This document shows, piece after piece, positions 33,894 through 43,896 of a DNA stretch of 64,000 nt. Both the position numbers and the translations under genes were made by a program. Each line of letters begins with the position of its first letter. Positions within the stretch are counted from its first letter, which is position 1. The DNA is taken from positions 64,001 through 128,000 of the forward strand of contig JAJEKV010000555.1 in assembly GCA_021234155.1 (NCBI GenBank). Reading direction: 5' to 3'. The notes under the pieces were generated by a model, which saw only the letters and a list, made by a program, of their open reading frames with translations, had not been told where the DNA came from and made no database searches. This DNA comes from Isoetes taiwanensis (Eukaryota; Streptophyta; Lycopodiopsida; Isoetales; Isoetaceae).

Positions 33894-34454
33894 TCTTCAT
33901 CTCTTTTGACTTGTGCTCTTGGCTTCGTTTGCATGTTTTGTTAAATTCACCCATTTGTTTTGCCCCATCCCTCCCTTCCCTCGTTTTGACCTCTATTGTT
34001 ATCTAGTTTTTTCAAATATATCTTAGTATTTGGTTCTTCAGTGTCTTGTGTTCCTTTACTTCAAGTTACATCATTGTTCCCATTCTCCTGTTAGTGTGTT
34101 AATGTTTTATTTTGTTCCTTAGGCTCCCTTTTTACTCCATTGCTGCGGTTGGGCATCTTTTTTGCGCTGCTACTTTAAGGCTACATCTACGCTTGGCATC
34201 ATTTTGTGTCTTAATGCCTCTAGTGCTAGGTGTCCCATCTTATTCGTTATGCGTTGTCTTTTTATGTTGTAAAAGGTCCTTCAGAGTTTGTGTTAGAAAG
34301 TTTGCTTTTCCACGTTTTATAGTCTTTCATCCTCTCTCTTTACATATGCTCCATAAATCTCAAGTTTTGGATCAGCTTTTAACATTTTATACGTCGCATT
34401 CTTTGCACTATTATTTTTGCGGTGGTAAGGGTTTGATGAAATAAGTCATTTGCC
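33894..34454. other. Intergenic, T-rich, nothing recognised
   Basis: A pyrimidine-rich stretch with one 110-codon open frame (34112-34444) that shows no family feature and is of biased composition. Confidence 0.35.
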
Positions 34455-34720
34455 AATTTAGATATTAGAATCTCTAATTTTGTTAGAGATGGCCGAAGAG
34501 CAGATTGAAATGATTCTAGAAGTGCTTCTGGATAAGTCATTCAAGAAGATAAGGAGATCCCAATTGTCACAATTCTCAGTTAAATGGATACACTTACCAA
34601 TTCATGGATGTTGGAGTCTGACCTAAAGAAGGAGTACCCTGATATGGAGCAATGCAAAAAAGGTTAGCTCGTCACTGGCCATCGACGAGGAGCCCAAGGT
34701 CAGTGCATGGCAACAAGAGA
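34455..34720 (+). pseudogene. Chromodomain remnant
   Basis: The sequence from about 34480 closely follows 29735-29960, including 'gattgaaatgattctagaag' and 'ggataagtcattcaagaaga'. The tail 'gatatggagcaatgcaa', then 'cgacgaggagcccaaggtca', is also shared. A deletion removes part of the FLVKW..ATW loop, so the domain is broken. Confidence 0.65.
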
Positions 34721-35012
34721 AGCTCCCCCTACCCCGCTCCCGCTTCCCCCATCCAGCAAGAATGGGAAAATGAGTACATGCATTCATCTTAGAGTAAGGA
34801 TCATTGAATAATACTGATGATAAGAAACTGCACTCTCCAAACCTATACACAATCCGTCCATCGTATAAATATGAGAAATTCCTTTTCCCAGCAACTCCAT
34901 TATGACGAAAGGCCCCCATATGACTCGGACCCCGTGACGCTTTCGGCTATTGGCAGTAGCCAGCTTCCCGTGCTCATGCAAGAATTCCCTCCCTCTTCCC
35001 ATTCTACATAAC
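34721..35012 (+). repeat. LTR-like and hairpin repeat fragments
   Basis: Bases 34830-34935 resemble, with many differences, the beginning of the LTR at 57615-57715 ('aacctatac', 'tttccca.caactc', 'gaaaggcc', 'tgactc'). Bases 34945-35014 are the reverse complement of the hairpin repeat at 25470-25545. No gene is present. Confidence 0.4.
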
Positions 35013-35260
35013 GTCTTCAAACTTGGCTTCTTGGTGAAGCTTGCCTATCTTCATCCTGGGCTCTTAGATGTAGGCATATTTTGGAGGAGATGCCTTGTTG
35101 CAAGATTTGGCCCCTCATGCAGGCATTCAATGGGGTCAAATGCTTACATGGCTCTAATTTTTAGAGTCCTCTCAACCATTCAAATAAAATTGAATACATT
35201 GTATGATTGCTGCAATATGTCTTCAGACTTGGCTTCTTGGTGAAGCTCGCCTTCCTTCAT
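35013..35260. repeat. Dispersed repeat copy 2, flanked by a 42-bp direct repeat
   Basis: The block 'cttggcttcttggtgaagct' with its surroundings occurs at 35013-35054 and again at 35219-35260. Between them lies the second copy of the repeat at 24459-24650. The direct repeats could be remnants of a terminal duplication. Confidence 0.5.
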
Positions 35261-35721
35261 TTTCCTGATCCAGCACATAACAACCATAGCAGACAAACAG
35301 GCTAGGGGAATTGGACCCTTTGCGCGGAGCGCAACCCAGAGGCATGTCCTCCCTCTAAAGGGTCCGGGGCTATTCCCATATAGTATGCAAATGCAAGCAT
35401 TCAAAGCAATATCAAGCGGATGCAAGCATTCAAAGCAATGTCAAGTAGAATTACAGAAGAATACCACACAAACCTTTTTTCTTTCCACATACAAACTAGA
35501 CACTTTTTTTGGCTTTTCGCTATGTCTTCATCCCAACAGGCACGCATAAGCGTCATTCTCCATTTGTGGAAGAGAAAGCCCTCCTCCATTTGCCGAAGAG
35601 AAGGCTCTGCAATCATGAAAAAAGGCAACACCAAACATAATCAGAAACACACTACACTACACCCCACACGAGCTCCATACAATTGTAATTCATGGCAGCA
35701 CTGTGTCTTCGGGCAAGGGCA
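35261..35721. other. Intergenic with short repeats
   Basis: A 27-base unit containing 'atgcaagcattcaaagcaat' is doubled in tandem at about 35392-35444. An imperfect inverted pair, 'ggaccctttgcgcgg' and 'ctctaaagggtcc', lies at about 35307-35365. No gene is recognised. Confidence 0.4.
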
Positions 35722-36102
35722 TCAATTCTTCGAAGCTCTCTCAACAACAGGCCCCCTGGCGACGTTCATGTGGGCCCTAGATGAGCCCTTTACCTCGACA
35801 TCCTCCCATTCCATATGCTGCACAGTCTCTTTCAGTGCAGCAAATAGCCTGTTCAACTGCATTCGAAAGAGACAAACAGATGCAACAACCAATTCTGCAA
35901 GTGTATTGATATTTACAATACCAGAAAGAACCTCCAAGGCCACCTGCACCCTCTTCCCAGACGCAGAAAAAGCCACAAAAGAGGGCATGCCCTGGAGGAG
36001 GGTTTCAATAGAGGGCCACGGAGCAGCATGCCTCTCTGGAGGAGTGGCAGGCAACTCCTCATCACTATCAATATGGATCACCCCATTACCAAAGGCAGCC
36101 AT
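35722..36102 (-). CDS. Hypothetical protein, 126 residues
   Basis: A complete frame from ATG 36102 to TAG. The start reads 'MAAFGNGVIHIDSDEELPAT', and a run of hydrophobic and amphipathic segments follows ('ALEVLSGIVNINTLAELVVA'). Composition looks protein-like, and the opposite strand is also open there, so codon evidence is weak. No family is recognised. It lies 136 bases outside the copia 3' LTR and is not part of that element. It could be an exon of a longer gene or a chance frame. Confidence 0.3.
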   Translation of the reverse strand: MAAFGNGVIHIDSDEELPATPPERHAAPWPSIETLLQGMPSFVAFSASGKRVQVALEVLSGIVNINTLAELVVASVCLFRMQLNRLFAALKETVQHMEWEDVEVKGSSRAHMNVARGPVVERASKN

Positions 36103-36232
36103 GGCGAGCCTGCAACCACAAGCACGATTATAAACATGCCCTCCTCAACCCGCCATGCTGCCCTACTGCTGCACTGGCCTCTCAAACACAAGGCCATCGC
36201 CCTTCTCTGGATGAACAGAACAAATCAAAGGG

Positions 36233-36237
36233 ATAAG
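36233..36237. repeat. Target site duplication of the copia element, left (ATAAG)
   Basis: ATAAG precedes the LTR start TGTTATTG. The same five bases follow the other LTR at 50565-50569. Confidence 0.8.
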
Positions 36238-36760
36238 TGTTATTGCAACAAGACAAATACAAATACTGCTATTAGATGGATCACAAAGTTAAGATTATCA
36301 ACTTAAGTTAAATACTTAAGTTAACCAATACACATCATAGAATGCAATAAAATATTTAATTCAAATGAACTATGATGTTATTGTTTCTTATCATTTCGAC
36401 AACCCAAGCACCCGATACATTTCAGATTCCACTTCCTGCAATCAAACATCCACAGATCAATCCGATTCTTCTTATATTATAGCTTAGGCGGCACTGACCA
36501 TTAAGATCGACGCCTCTTTCCCTGTAAGAACTTTCTTATCTGAACAAGCTCCTTGGCCTAGTTCTATTCGACCGAGATCCTATATTTGCGAGCATTTGAA
36601 CCATTGAAAATGTCACCACTAACCTTGAACCATTGAAATGTCACCATATATAATGGCGGACTGTAGACAAATGTATAAGAAGGAACCTTTAGGAAAATTG
36701 GCCATATCCCTATACCTTTGCCTTTGCTGAAGAATTATAACATGAACCATAACTTCAACA
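36238..36760 (-). repeat. 3' LTR of the copia element
   Basis: Plus-strand reading starts TGTTATTGCAAC and ends CTTCAACA. It agrees closely with 49886-50564 except for one internal block: about 36657-36710 here is replaced by a different sequence of roughly 200 bases in the 5' LTR (about 50297-50503). Confidence 0.85.
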
Positions 36761-36773
36761 CTCTCCCTTTCAA
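36761..36773 (-). other. Polypurine tract of the copia element
   Basis: On the minus strand the bases GAAAGGGAGAG lie directly before the LTR start TGTTGAAG. This is the expected position. Confidence 0.7.
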
Positions 36774-36842
36774 GTTATAATGATTACAGCAGCTCAATTT
36801 GCCTCAAATTTCCTTACTGCAAAACATGATTGCAATTTGAAT

Positions 36843-37002
36843 AATACTCTGTTCTGTTCAATGCACTTATTGTCTGTTCATTAAGAACATAATTCGCTCT
36901 CCCTGCATGCCATAATCTCTACAATACTCTGTTCTGTTCAGTTCACTTATTGTTTGTTCATTAAGAACATAATTCACTCTCCCTGCATGCTATAATCTCT
37001 GC
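36843..37002. repeat. 80-bp tandem duplication at the end of copia pol
   Basis: Units 36843-36922 and 36923-37002 differ at a handful of bases. The right unit contains the last codons and stop of the RNase H frame (ending at 36974). The left unit is a duplicate of that coding end lying in the 3' untranslated part. Confidence 0.75.
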
Positions 37003-37655
37003 AGCTTATCAAACTTCTTAACAGTTTAAACTTACTGTCTGCCAGCGCCTTTGTCAGAATGTCAGCCACTTGTTGATTTGTACTCACATACTTGACCTGA
37101 ATAATGTTCCTGTTTACTAAATCTCGTATAAAATGCATTTCCAACTCTATATATTTTGTCCTTTCATGTAATACCGAATTTTTAGTCATAGCTATACAAC
37201 TTGTGCTGTCAGACTGTAATATTAATGGTTCTCTCTGCTTCATTCCAAGTTCAGCAAGCAATCTTCTGATCCCAACAAGCTCCTTGGCTGCTGAAGTTGT
37301 TGCTGCGTACTCTGCTTCAGCAGAAGACATAGCTATTGAGTGCTGTTTTTTACATTTCCAAGAAATAGGTCCTCCTCCTAGTAACAAGATAAATCCGGAA
37401 GTTGACTTTCTTTCATCTAAATCTCCAACGCAATCAGAGTCACAGAAAGCTTTGAGATCCAGATTTTCAGAATTGAATGTAATACCATAATTCCTTGTAC
37501 CTTTAAGGTACTTCAATATCCTTTTAACAGCTTGCCAATGACTAATTCCTGGGTTATTATAATATCTGCTTAATAGATTGACCGCATATGCTATGTCTGG
37601 TCTTGTACAATTTGCTAGATACATCAAGCAGCCTATTAACTCCCTGTATGGATAG
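36974..37655 (-). pseudogene. pol: RNase H and end of RT of the copia element
   Basis: Reads 'YPYRELIGCLMYLANCTRPD' and 'IAYAVNLLSRY', the end of copia RT. RNase H follows: 'CDSDCVGDLDERKSTSGFI', 'SSAEAEYAATTSAAKEL', and 'DSTSCIAMTKN' before a TKYIELEMHFIRD block. This stretch is open throughout. It is cut off from the rest of RT by the truncated LINE on its 5' side. The frame ends at TGA 36974-36976. Confidence 0.85.
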
Positions 37656-38276
37656 TTTTTTTTTTTTTTTTTGAAGAACTGTGTCATCAATATATTAAAA
37701 GAATGGTAATGTTACAAAGCAAGTGAGGAGGAAGAAGAACTGCCCCAAAGAGACAGCAATACCTCGACACTCCATAACAAACTCACAGAAAAACTGCAAC
37801 TCTAGTGTTGTACAAACCGACCATCACCATCTACAACACCCAAGAAGTCCCGCCAAATGGCAAACTTCCACTCTACTAATCCCGGGAACACCAGAAAGCT
37901 TTGAAATAGCTTGTACCTGAGTCGAGGAATCGAGAGGCCGCAGTCAGCCAATCCCCCCGAAGATCCACAACCGCCGCCTAAAATCAGCCACACCAACCAA
38001 GCCACGCATACGGATGCAAGGCTTGCTGCCGCAAGAGCCGCCAAGCACCAGGATACACATGAAGCACAAAATGGCGGCTAGTCAATCTCACAAAAGCGAG
38101 CCCTAACTCCAATCCCAAAGGTACCAAGTAAGTGAGGGCATAGAACTGCATAATGCTCCACAGTCTCACGATGAAGGCCACAACAAGGACAGAGAGGGCT
38201 CACACCCGGCCTAAACTTACTCACAAGGGCATTCACCCTGATACAGCGGTGCACCACCTGCCACAGAAGCACCCTC
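37656..38276 (-). mobile_element. 5'-truncated LINE inserted in copia RT
   Basis: The copia reading breaks at about 38277 and resumes at 37655. The inserted minus-strand sequence starts 'RVLLWQVVHRCIRVNALVSK', then has 'CPCCGLHRETVEHYAVLCP', a zf-RVT zinc cluster found at the C terminus of plant LINE reverse transcriptases. It ends in a poly(A) run, seen as 17 T at 37656-37672. Only the last 600 or so bases of the LINE were copied. A target duplication is not obvious. It differs from the 8-kb LINE, whose zf-RVT region is not similar. Confidence 0.75.
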
Positions 38277-39155
38277 TGCTCTTTCCTTTTCTGTCCTTGG
38301 ACATTGTTTATCCGAGATCATATTCCCTAGTACCATTGGCGTGATTACTGGCTTACAATCCTCCATATGAAACCTTTTCAATATTCCTGCAACATTTTGA
38401 CCTTGATAAAGTGATAAGATCTTAATCTCCTTGTCTTTATGAACCTCTATTCCCAGAAATTTCTTTAATGGTCCTAAATCCGTCATTTGAAATTTGTCTT
38501 TCAGAATTGTTTTACACCTCTTTAAAATCTCTGTATTACTGCTGACCATGATGGTGTCATCAACATACAATGTGATGTAACAAAAATCTGATTTGTCTCT
38601 GAAAACATAGATGTTCCCATCATCTTTGAGTTTAACAAATCCGTGCTCTTTAAGAAAGGTATCCATACAAAGATATCACTGTCTGGGTGACTGCTTGAGA
38701 CCATAAACGGCTCGTTTCAATCTCCAAACTTTATTTTTCTCCTGCTCAAATCCAGGTGGCTATCTCATATAAATTTCTTCTTCTAATTTGGCATTAAGAA
38801 AGGCTGTATTTACATCCATATGATGTATTTCCAGTCCTCTTGCATTGGCTAAGGCCAATAACACTCGCAGGCTGGTCATTTTCACTATTGGTGAGTATGT
38901 ATCGTCATAGTCAACCCCTTGCTTTTGTGTGAACCCCTGTGCAACCAGTCTCGCTTTGTGCTTAATAATCTTCCCATCCGTTCCCTGTTTGATTCTAAAA
39001 ACCCATTTGCATCCAACTACATTCTTGCCTTTGGGTAAGTCCACCGTTTCATATGTTTGAGTTCTTCTGAATGCCTTTAACTCCTCCTCCATAGCCCCCT
39101 TCCATTCTGTTGCATCAGCTGCTTGCATTGCCTCATCATAGCTTTTAGGAGCCTC
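38277..39155 (-). pseudogene. pol: Reverse transcriptase of the copia element, 3' of the LINE insertion
   Basis: Reads 'EAPKSYDEAMQAADATEWKG', 'VVGCKWVFRIKQGTDG', 'KARLVAQGFTQKQGVDYDDT' and 'HHMDVNTAFLNA', all standard copia RT blocks. A TAG follows 'IYMR' where Gln is usual, and a TGA follows 'LKQSPRQ' where Trp is usual. The catalytic YVDDTIMVSS loop lies near 38560 and 'FLGIEVHKDKEI' after it. The frame runs into the truncated LINE at 38276. Confidence 0.85.
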
Positions 39156-39168
39156 AGTATCTAATATT
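39155..39168. repeat. Target site duplication of the 8-kb LINE, left
   Basis: The 14 bases cagtatctaatatt occur here and at 47228-47241, exactly the same. Removing one copy plus the LINE restores the copia frame (ILDT joined to EAPKS). Confidence 0.92.
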
Positions 39169-39523
39169 TTTTTTTTTTTTTTTTTTTTTGAGAGTACGAG
39201 ATGATTTTTTCATTAATTAAGGAAATACATACATAATTGTTTGGAAACCCTCATAGATAGGTTTAACCAAATCAAAATGAGGAAATTATCAAAAATTCAA
39301 GTATTAGATCAGCAACAGACTATTTAGCCAAAGTCCAGTGAAACTGTAGTTAAAGTTCCTACTCAAGTCTTGTAAAATACTTGAGATCTGTGATGTAGTG
39401 GTAATCTATTTGTTTCAGAAAGCAACTGTTTCAGCAAAATAAGTTCATCCAAGAAGGTAACTCCATGTGACGTCCAATCAGCAAGCATATCTCTGCTAAG
39501 AAACCTGCAAAACCAAATAAGAG
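39169..39523 (-). other. 3' untranslated region and poly(A) of the LINE
   Basis: Between the last open frame and the A-tail (seen as T) lie 330 or so bases without coding signal. The tail is about 21-23 bases long, including two T shared with the target duplication. Confidence 0.75.
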
Positions 39524-40063
39524 CTATTGCACCTCAGAAGAGGCAATACTGTCAATGTATAGATCATCAGGGATAGTAGGGATCTTTGGGTCATCCGAGT
39601 TTATGGCATTCTGGAAGAGCTGGTTATAGGATTGAGTGAAGGAGTCTGCAGTTCCCATGACATAGGAATCGGCCATCCATAGATTATCCCTTATTAATCT
39701 GTAAAAATCCTGCTGAACCATGAGAAGAATAAGGGTGCCATAAGCATCAGCTAACATTCTGTGAGTGTAGTACATCTGCCTGTATCTGCTGAATTGTCTT
39801 TCAGTAAATTCATGATGGTTGGAGTTAATGAATCCGAATATATAAACCATTTGCATGACTTCTCTTGTGTATATATCTGCCCAAATCCTTTCTCTTGCCT
39901 TACTGATTTCATTATCCCTGATCATTTCTCTGACTGACCACTGGTTATGAGGGGGGAACTTGACCTGGTGTTCATGTATTCTCTCATCCCCATACAGTTT
40001 AACTTCATACCTATCTGCTCCTCTATCAAATTTTCTTTTCTGATGACCTCTGCAAAGCTCCAT
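39524..40063 (-). CDS. LINE ORF3: unknown protein, 179 residues
   Basis: Starts at ATG 40063, 19 bases after the ORF2 stop codon ends, and stays open for 179 codons. The N terminus is basic ('MELCRGHQKRKFDRGADRYE'). The middle is rich in Arg, Tyr, Met and His ('FTERQFSRYRQMYYTHRMLA') and looks helical. The C terminus is acidic ('DDPKIPTIPDDLYID'). No zinc finger, RNase H block or other family pattern is visible. The close spacing to ORF2 suggests termination-reinitiation or an internal start, if it is translated. The frame is also open upstream into ORF2 (to 40267) in another frame. Most plant L1-type LINEs have two ORFs, so a third is unusual. Confidence 0.6.
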   Translation of the reverse strand: MELCRGHQKRKFDRGADRYEVKLYGDERIHEHQVKFPPHNQWSVREMIRDNEISKARERIWADIYTREVMQMVYIFGFINSNHHEFTERQFSRYRQMYYTHRMLADAYGTLILLMVQQDFYRLIRDNLWMADSYVMGTADSFTQSYNQLFQNAINSDDPKIPTIPDDLYIDSIASSEVQ

Positions 40064-40082
40064 GTATCCTACGAGCAAGAAT

Positions 40083-43000
40083 TTAGTTAGAATTTGTGTA
40101 AGATAGATTGGAATTGAACAGATTAAAATACCCTTGAAAAATACCAATTTGGTTCCAGCACCTGTCATAGTTGTCAGAAAACAAATTTTTATGTGCTGTT
40201 GCACATAACTCAACATCATATTTGAAATGAATCTTGATCCAAGTTGTAGAGAAATTTTTGTGACCAAAGAGACATCTATTTCTAGACTTCCAGATATTCC
40301 ATAAAGCTAAATATATAACAGTATTGTTATATGGATTATTGGTTTGAAGTAACTGAATGATGGAGCTTCTGTCATGAATACCGAAATAATGCTCAAACCA
40401 ACTCCAAAAATGTCTGAGCTTAGGACAGAAGAAAATATGTTCCATACTTTCCACATTATTGCAATTAAGAGGACATAAGGGAGAAATATTTGGATTCCTC
40501 TTTGAAAAGGTTTCCAGGCAAGAAACACTTTTATTTGCAATCAGCCAGATGAAGAATGAGATTTTATTTGGAGAATAGAAATTCCAAACATTAGATATTA
40601 AAGATTTGAAGGCAGCAATATCCAAGCTCCAAGAATAAGCAGATTTGGCAATGCTAGCATTTTGATTTAGATAGTCATAGATAAGGGAAACCTTGTATCT
40701 AGACTTATTGCTTAGAAACCAATCAGATGCTGTATTATGAGCCACAGAAGGAGTTTTATCTCCCATGACATTCCTTATGTGAAGATATATCTTTTTGTCA
40801 GTAGCTGTACCATTAATCTTCCTTCTCAGACAAGTCCAAGTAATCCATCTGTTGTTGTACCAGAGATCACCAATAGTAGTGATAGCTGAGGAGGTCCACC
40901 TTTTGTATATCTGAGGATGCTTGAGGGCAAGAACATGATTAGGGTGATCTTTAAAAATAGGGGACCAAAAAATAGGCATTGCAAGATGAGCAGAATTAAC
41001 TTGAGCATATGAAAAAGCTGGAGAGATATTATTCCAAGCTTTAATAAAATTTCTCATCAAAGAGGAAGTGTTTGGAGCAATGTGGAGATCACAAAAAGCA
41101 GAATCAGGAAGAGCATGAGTCACAGATGGATGCCCAGCAGGATTACTCTTAGAAATCCAATAATTAATGAAAATAGAAGCAGCACTTGAGGAACCATTGA
41201 TAGCTTTCCAAATGAATTTACCAGCAAGAGCTTGAGCTTGCTTATGAAGAATTTTACAGTTGAGACCACCCTCTTTTTTTTTCCTGGCAATAGTATCCCA
41301 GTTAACCTGGTTATTTCCATTCCAAATGAACTGTCTAATGATCCTTTCAATTTGCTTATAAATAGATGCTGGAGCCACCAGAGCAGATGAGAAATAAACA
41401 TGTGAGCTGGCAAGCACAGCATTAGCAATTACAACTCTCCCAGCCAGGGATATGCTATTCCTGTAAATATGCAGCTTGGCACGGATTTTGTCAACAATAG
41501 GGGTCCATAAACCAGAGAGATTTGCATTCAAAGATAAAGGCATACCAAGCAATTTAGTAGCTTGATTAGTACTAATGATATTAATCCCTGCAATTTGAGA
41601 GTTTGGAATATCAGCCATGATGCTACATTTATCCAAATTTAAGTGTATTCCAGATGCATCACTGAAATCTTTGACAATATTCAAAAATGCAGAGATGTTG
41701 TTAAGATCATTCTTGAGAAAAGTGAAGGTGTCATCAGCATATTGAAGCATACTTAGAGTATTGACATTATCAGGAGCCTTGAAGCCAATGATATTTCCAT
41801 TGTTCTGATGAAACATGACTACTTTAGTCAGTAATTCAGTCACAGTGATGAAAAGGTAGGGAGCAAGTGGACAACCTTGTCTCACTCCTTTAGTAAGAGG
41901 AAAGAAAGTAGCTGGGGAACCATTGATAAGAATAGCAGAGTTGGATCTTTGATTGAGTCCCATAATTAGCTTAATGAGATCAGGGTCAAATCCAAGTTTG
42001 AGCATAGCAAAAATAAAGTCCCAATTAATAGTATCAAAAGCCTTCTTAAAATCAAGTTTAAGAAGAATGCAATCCTGATTTGAGACTTTGTTCCAATGCA
42101 AACCCTCCATAGCAGCCACATAGTTTTCCAGGATAAACCTATTAGGCAAGAAAGCTGATTGATTCAAACTTATGACCTTTTGCAGATGATCTTTAATCCT
42201 TGATGCAATAATCTTGGCACAGATTTTGTAGGAGGCATTAGTTAGAGAAATTGGCCTCCAATCAGAGAAATTACTAGGCTTATCAACTTTAGGGACTAGG
42301 GTGATAAAACCACTAGAAATAGATGGATGCAGATGGCCCGAGTTCCAAAAACCTTTGATAAAAGCCATTAGGTCAAGCTTGATTATATCCCAGAAATGAA
42401 GATAAAATTCAGGAGGGAAGCCATCTGGCCCAGGTGATTTACCATGCTTGAAGCTCTTTAAAGTAGCTAAAACTTCCTCTAGGGTAGGCAGGCTGTTTAC
42501 AGAAGAAACCATTTTAGGATGATCAGGTGGAATAATTTGATCAATAAGATCCATGAAATTCCTAGCTTTTGTTGCCTCAGAGATGTCACTTGATATTTCC
42601 TGGGTGAAAAGCTTGGAATATTTGAGGGAAAAGAAATTAGATATGTCTCCAGGATTGTTCAAAATAGAGCCATTGTCATCAAGCACATCAGTAATAGAAT
42701 TTCTGAGCTGTCTAGATTTAGCTGCTCTGTAAAAGAATTTGGAACAACCTGAATCCATTTCAGTCGTATATTTGATCTTGCACTTAATAGCAGCCCCTTT
42801 TGCTTCAAGCTCTTCAATGAGTTTGATCTGCCTTTCAATATCTTCTTCCTGAATATGCAATGGAGCACTAAGAGGATTGTTTTGAAGGGCTATTCTAGTA
42901 TCCCTCATTTTCTGGAGAAGCATGTTTTTTTCAGCCATTTTAGATTTATGGAGGGAATTAGACCAAGATTTGATCCAAGATTTAGCAGATTTAATCTTGA

Positions 43001-43852
43001 AGTAAAAATCCTTCATGGAATTATGATCTGTAACAGGGGGCATGCTGGAATAGAATGTTTTGAATTGATCAACAAAGGCCTCAGAGTTGAGGAGACTGGT
43101 GTTGAATTTATAAGGAATATTACCAGCTCTTGGGAGAGATATTTGATGATTAGTGCAAAGGAACTGAGGTTGATGGTCTGAAATGGAGACAGACTCATCA
43201 GATATAACATAGGCATTATCCCAGAAATTTGAGTTGGAAGCATTCAGGTAGAATCTGTCTAAGGCACAGTAAACTCTAGCCTCACCCTTTCTCTTATTTG
43301 ACCAGGAGTATTTGGCAGTAGAAGAGGGAATAAGAATGAATGAATTTTCATCCAGAAGATTATTCCAGTTATTTTTTTCCAGCCTTGACATGTTAGTCTT
43401 ATTTCCAAGCTTTTGATCCTAAGAAGGAGTATTATTGAAGTCACCTGCAAGTATCCAATCTGAAACAGATTCTTAATCCAATTATTCATGTCAACCCAGA
43501 GAGCTTCTCTATCTTTAGGATTAGTTGAAGCATAGATGTTGATAAGACCAAAATAATTATCCTGGACCTTAAAAATCGTGACCTGCCACATATTAGTAGG
43601 GCTATTATAGAAGGATATATTTTCCATGTTTTTCCAAATCATACAAATACCACCCGAGGTTCCATTAGCTTCTATCCAAATGGAGCTACTGCCAGGGATT
43701 ATCCAATCACCTAGATTAGCACACTCAAATTTCTGGAGTTTATGCTCTTGGAGAAGAATGACATCAGCTTTGTAGGTCTTAAGCTGGGAAATAACTCTTC
43801 TTCTCTTTAAAACACCTTTTATCCCTCTTAAATTCCAGGAAACAATCTTCAT
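40083..43852 (-). pseudogene. LINE ORF2: endonuclease and reverse transcriptase (one frameshift, one stop)
   Basis: The first frame (43852-43259) is the apurinic-type endonuclease: 'MKIVSWNLRGIKGV' with the catalytic Asn, 'VILLQEHKL' with Glu, and 'INIYAS'. A frameshift near 43460 moves 'WILAGDFNNTPS' and the final 'ISDHQP' into the next frame, where a TAG (43421 region) also occurs before 'DQKLGNK'. From 43391 to 40083 the frame is open for 1102 codons. The RT core has 'KLDFKKAFDTINWDF', 'GVRQGCPLAPYLF' and 'QYADDTFTFL', and a C-terminal zf-RVT 'CPLNCNNVESMEHIFFCP' follows. The product would nick target DNA and copy the element RNA at the nick. This copy would need the shift and stop bypassed to make one protein. 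Confidence 0.93.
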
Positions 43853-43896
43853 TAGGCTAGGTTTGAAGCAGGTAAACAGCAGGTAAACAGCAGAAA

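Larger units (their letters stand above)
29510..34720 (+). mobile_element. Array of chromovirus (Ty3/gypsy) integrase/chromodomain fragments
   Basis: The 3' part of a chromovirus pol is present several times on the same strand. The integrase C-terminal block, anchored by 'ggatagaaaaccaatctt', occurs at 29599, 31201 and 32634. The start of the integrase core, anchored by 'ccatggactt', occurs at 30507, 31379 and 33301. A chromodomain is present at about 29740-29960 and again at about 34480-34690. Between the C-terminal block and the next core lies a roughly 500-base spacer that is also repeated (about 29990-30500 and 32820-33295). The order core, C-terminal block, spacer, core cannot come from one element and needs duplication or unequal recombination. 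All copies are full of stops. Confidence 0.7.

Noticed and set aside
35420-36133. 237-codon plus-strand frame left of the copia element
   Set aside because: No family features. The minus strand over the same stretch reads at least as well, so only the minus frame is listed, with low confidence.
39524-40267. The longer version of the LINE third frame, extending upstream into ORF2
   Set aside because: The part above 40063 overlaps the end of the RT frame and has the composition of a shifted frame. The ATG at 40063, just past the ORF2 stop, is the better start.
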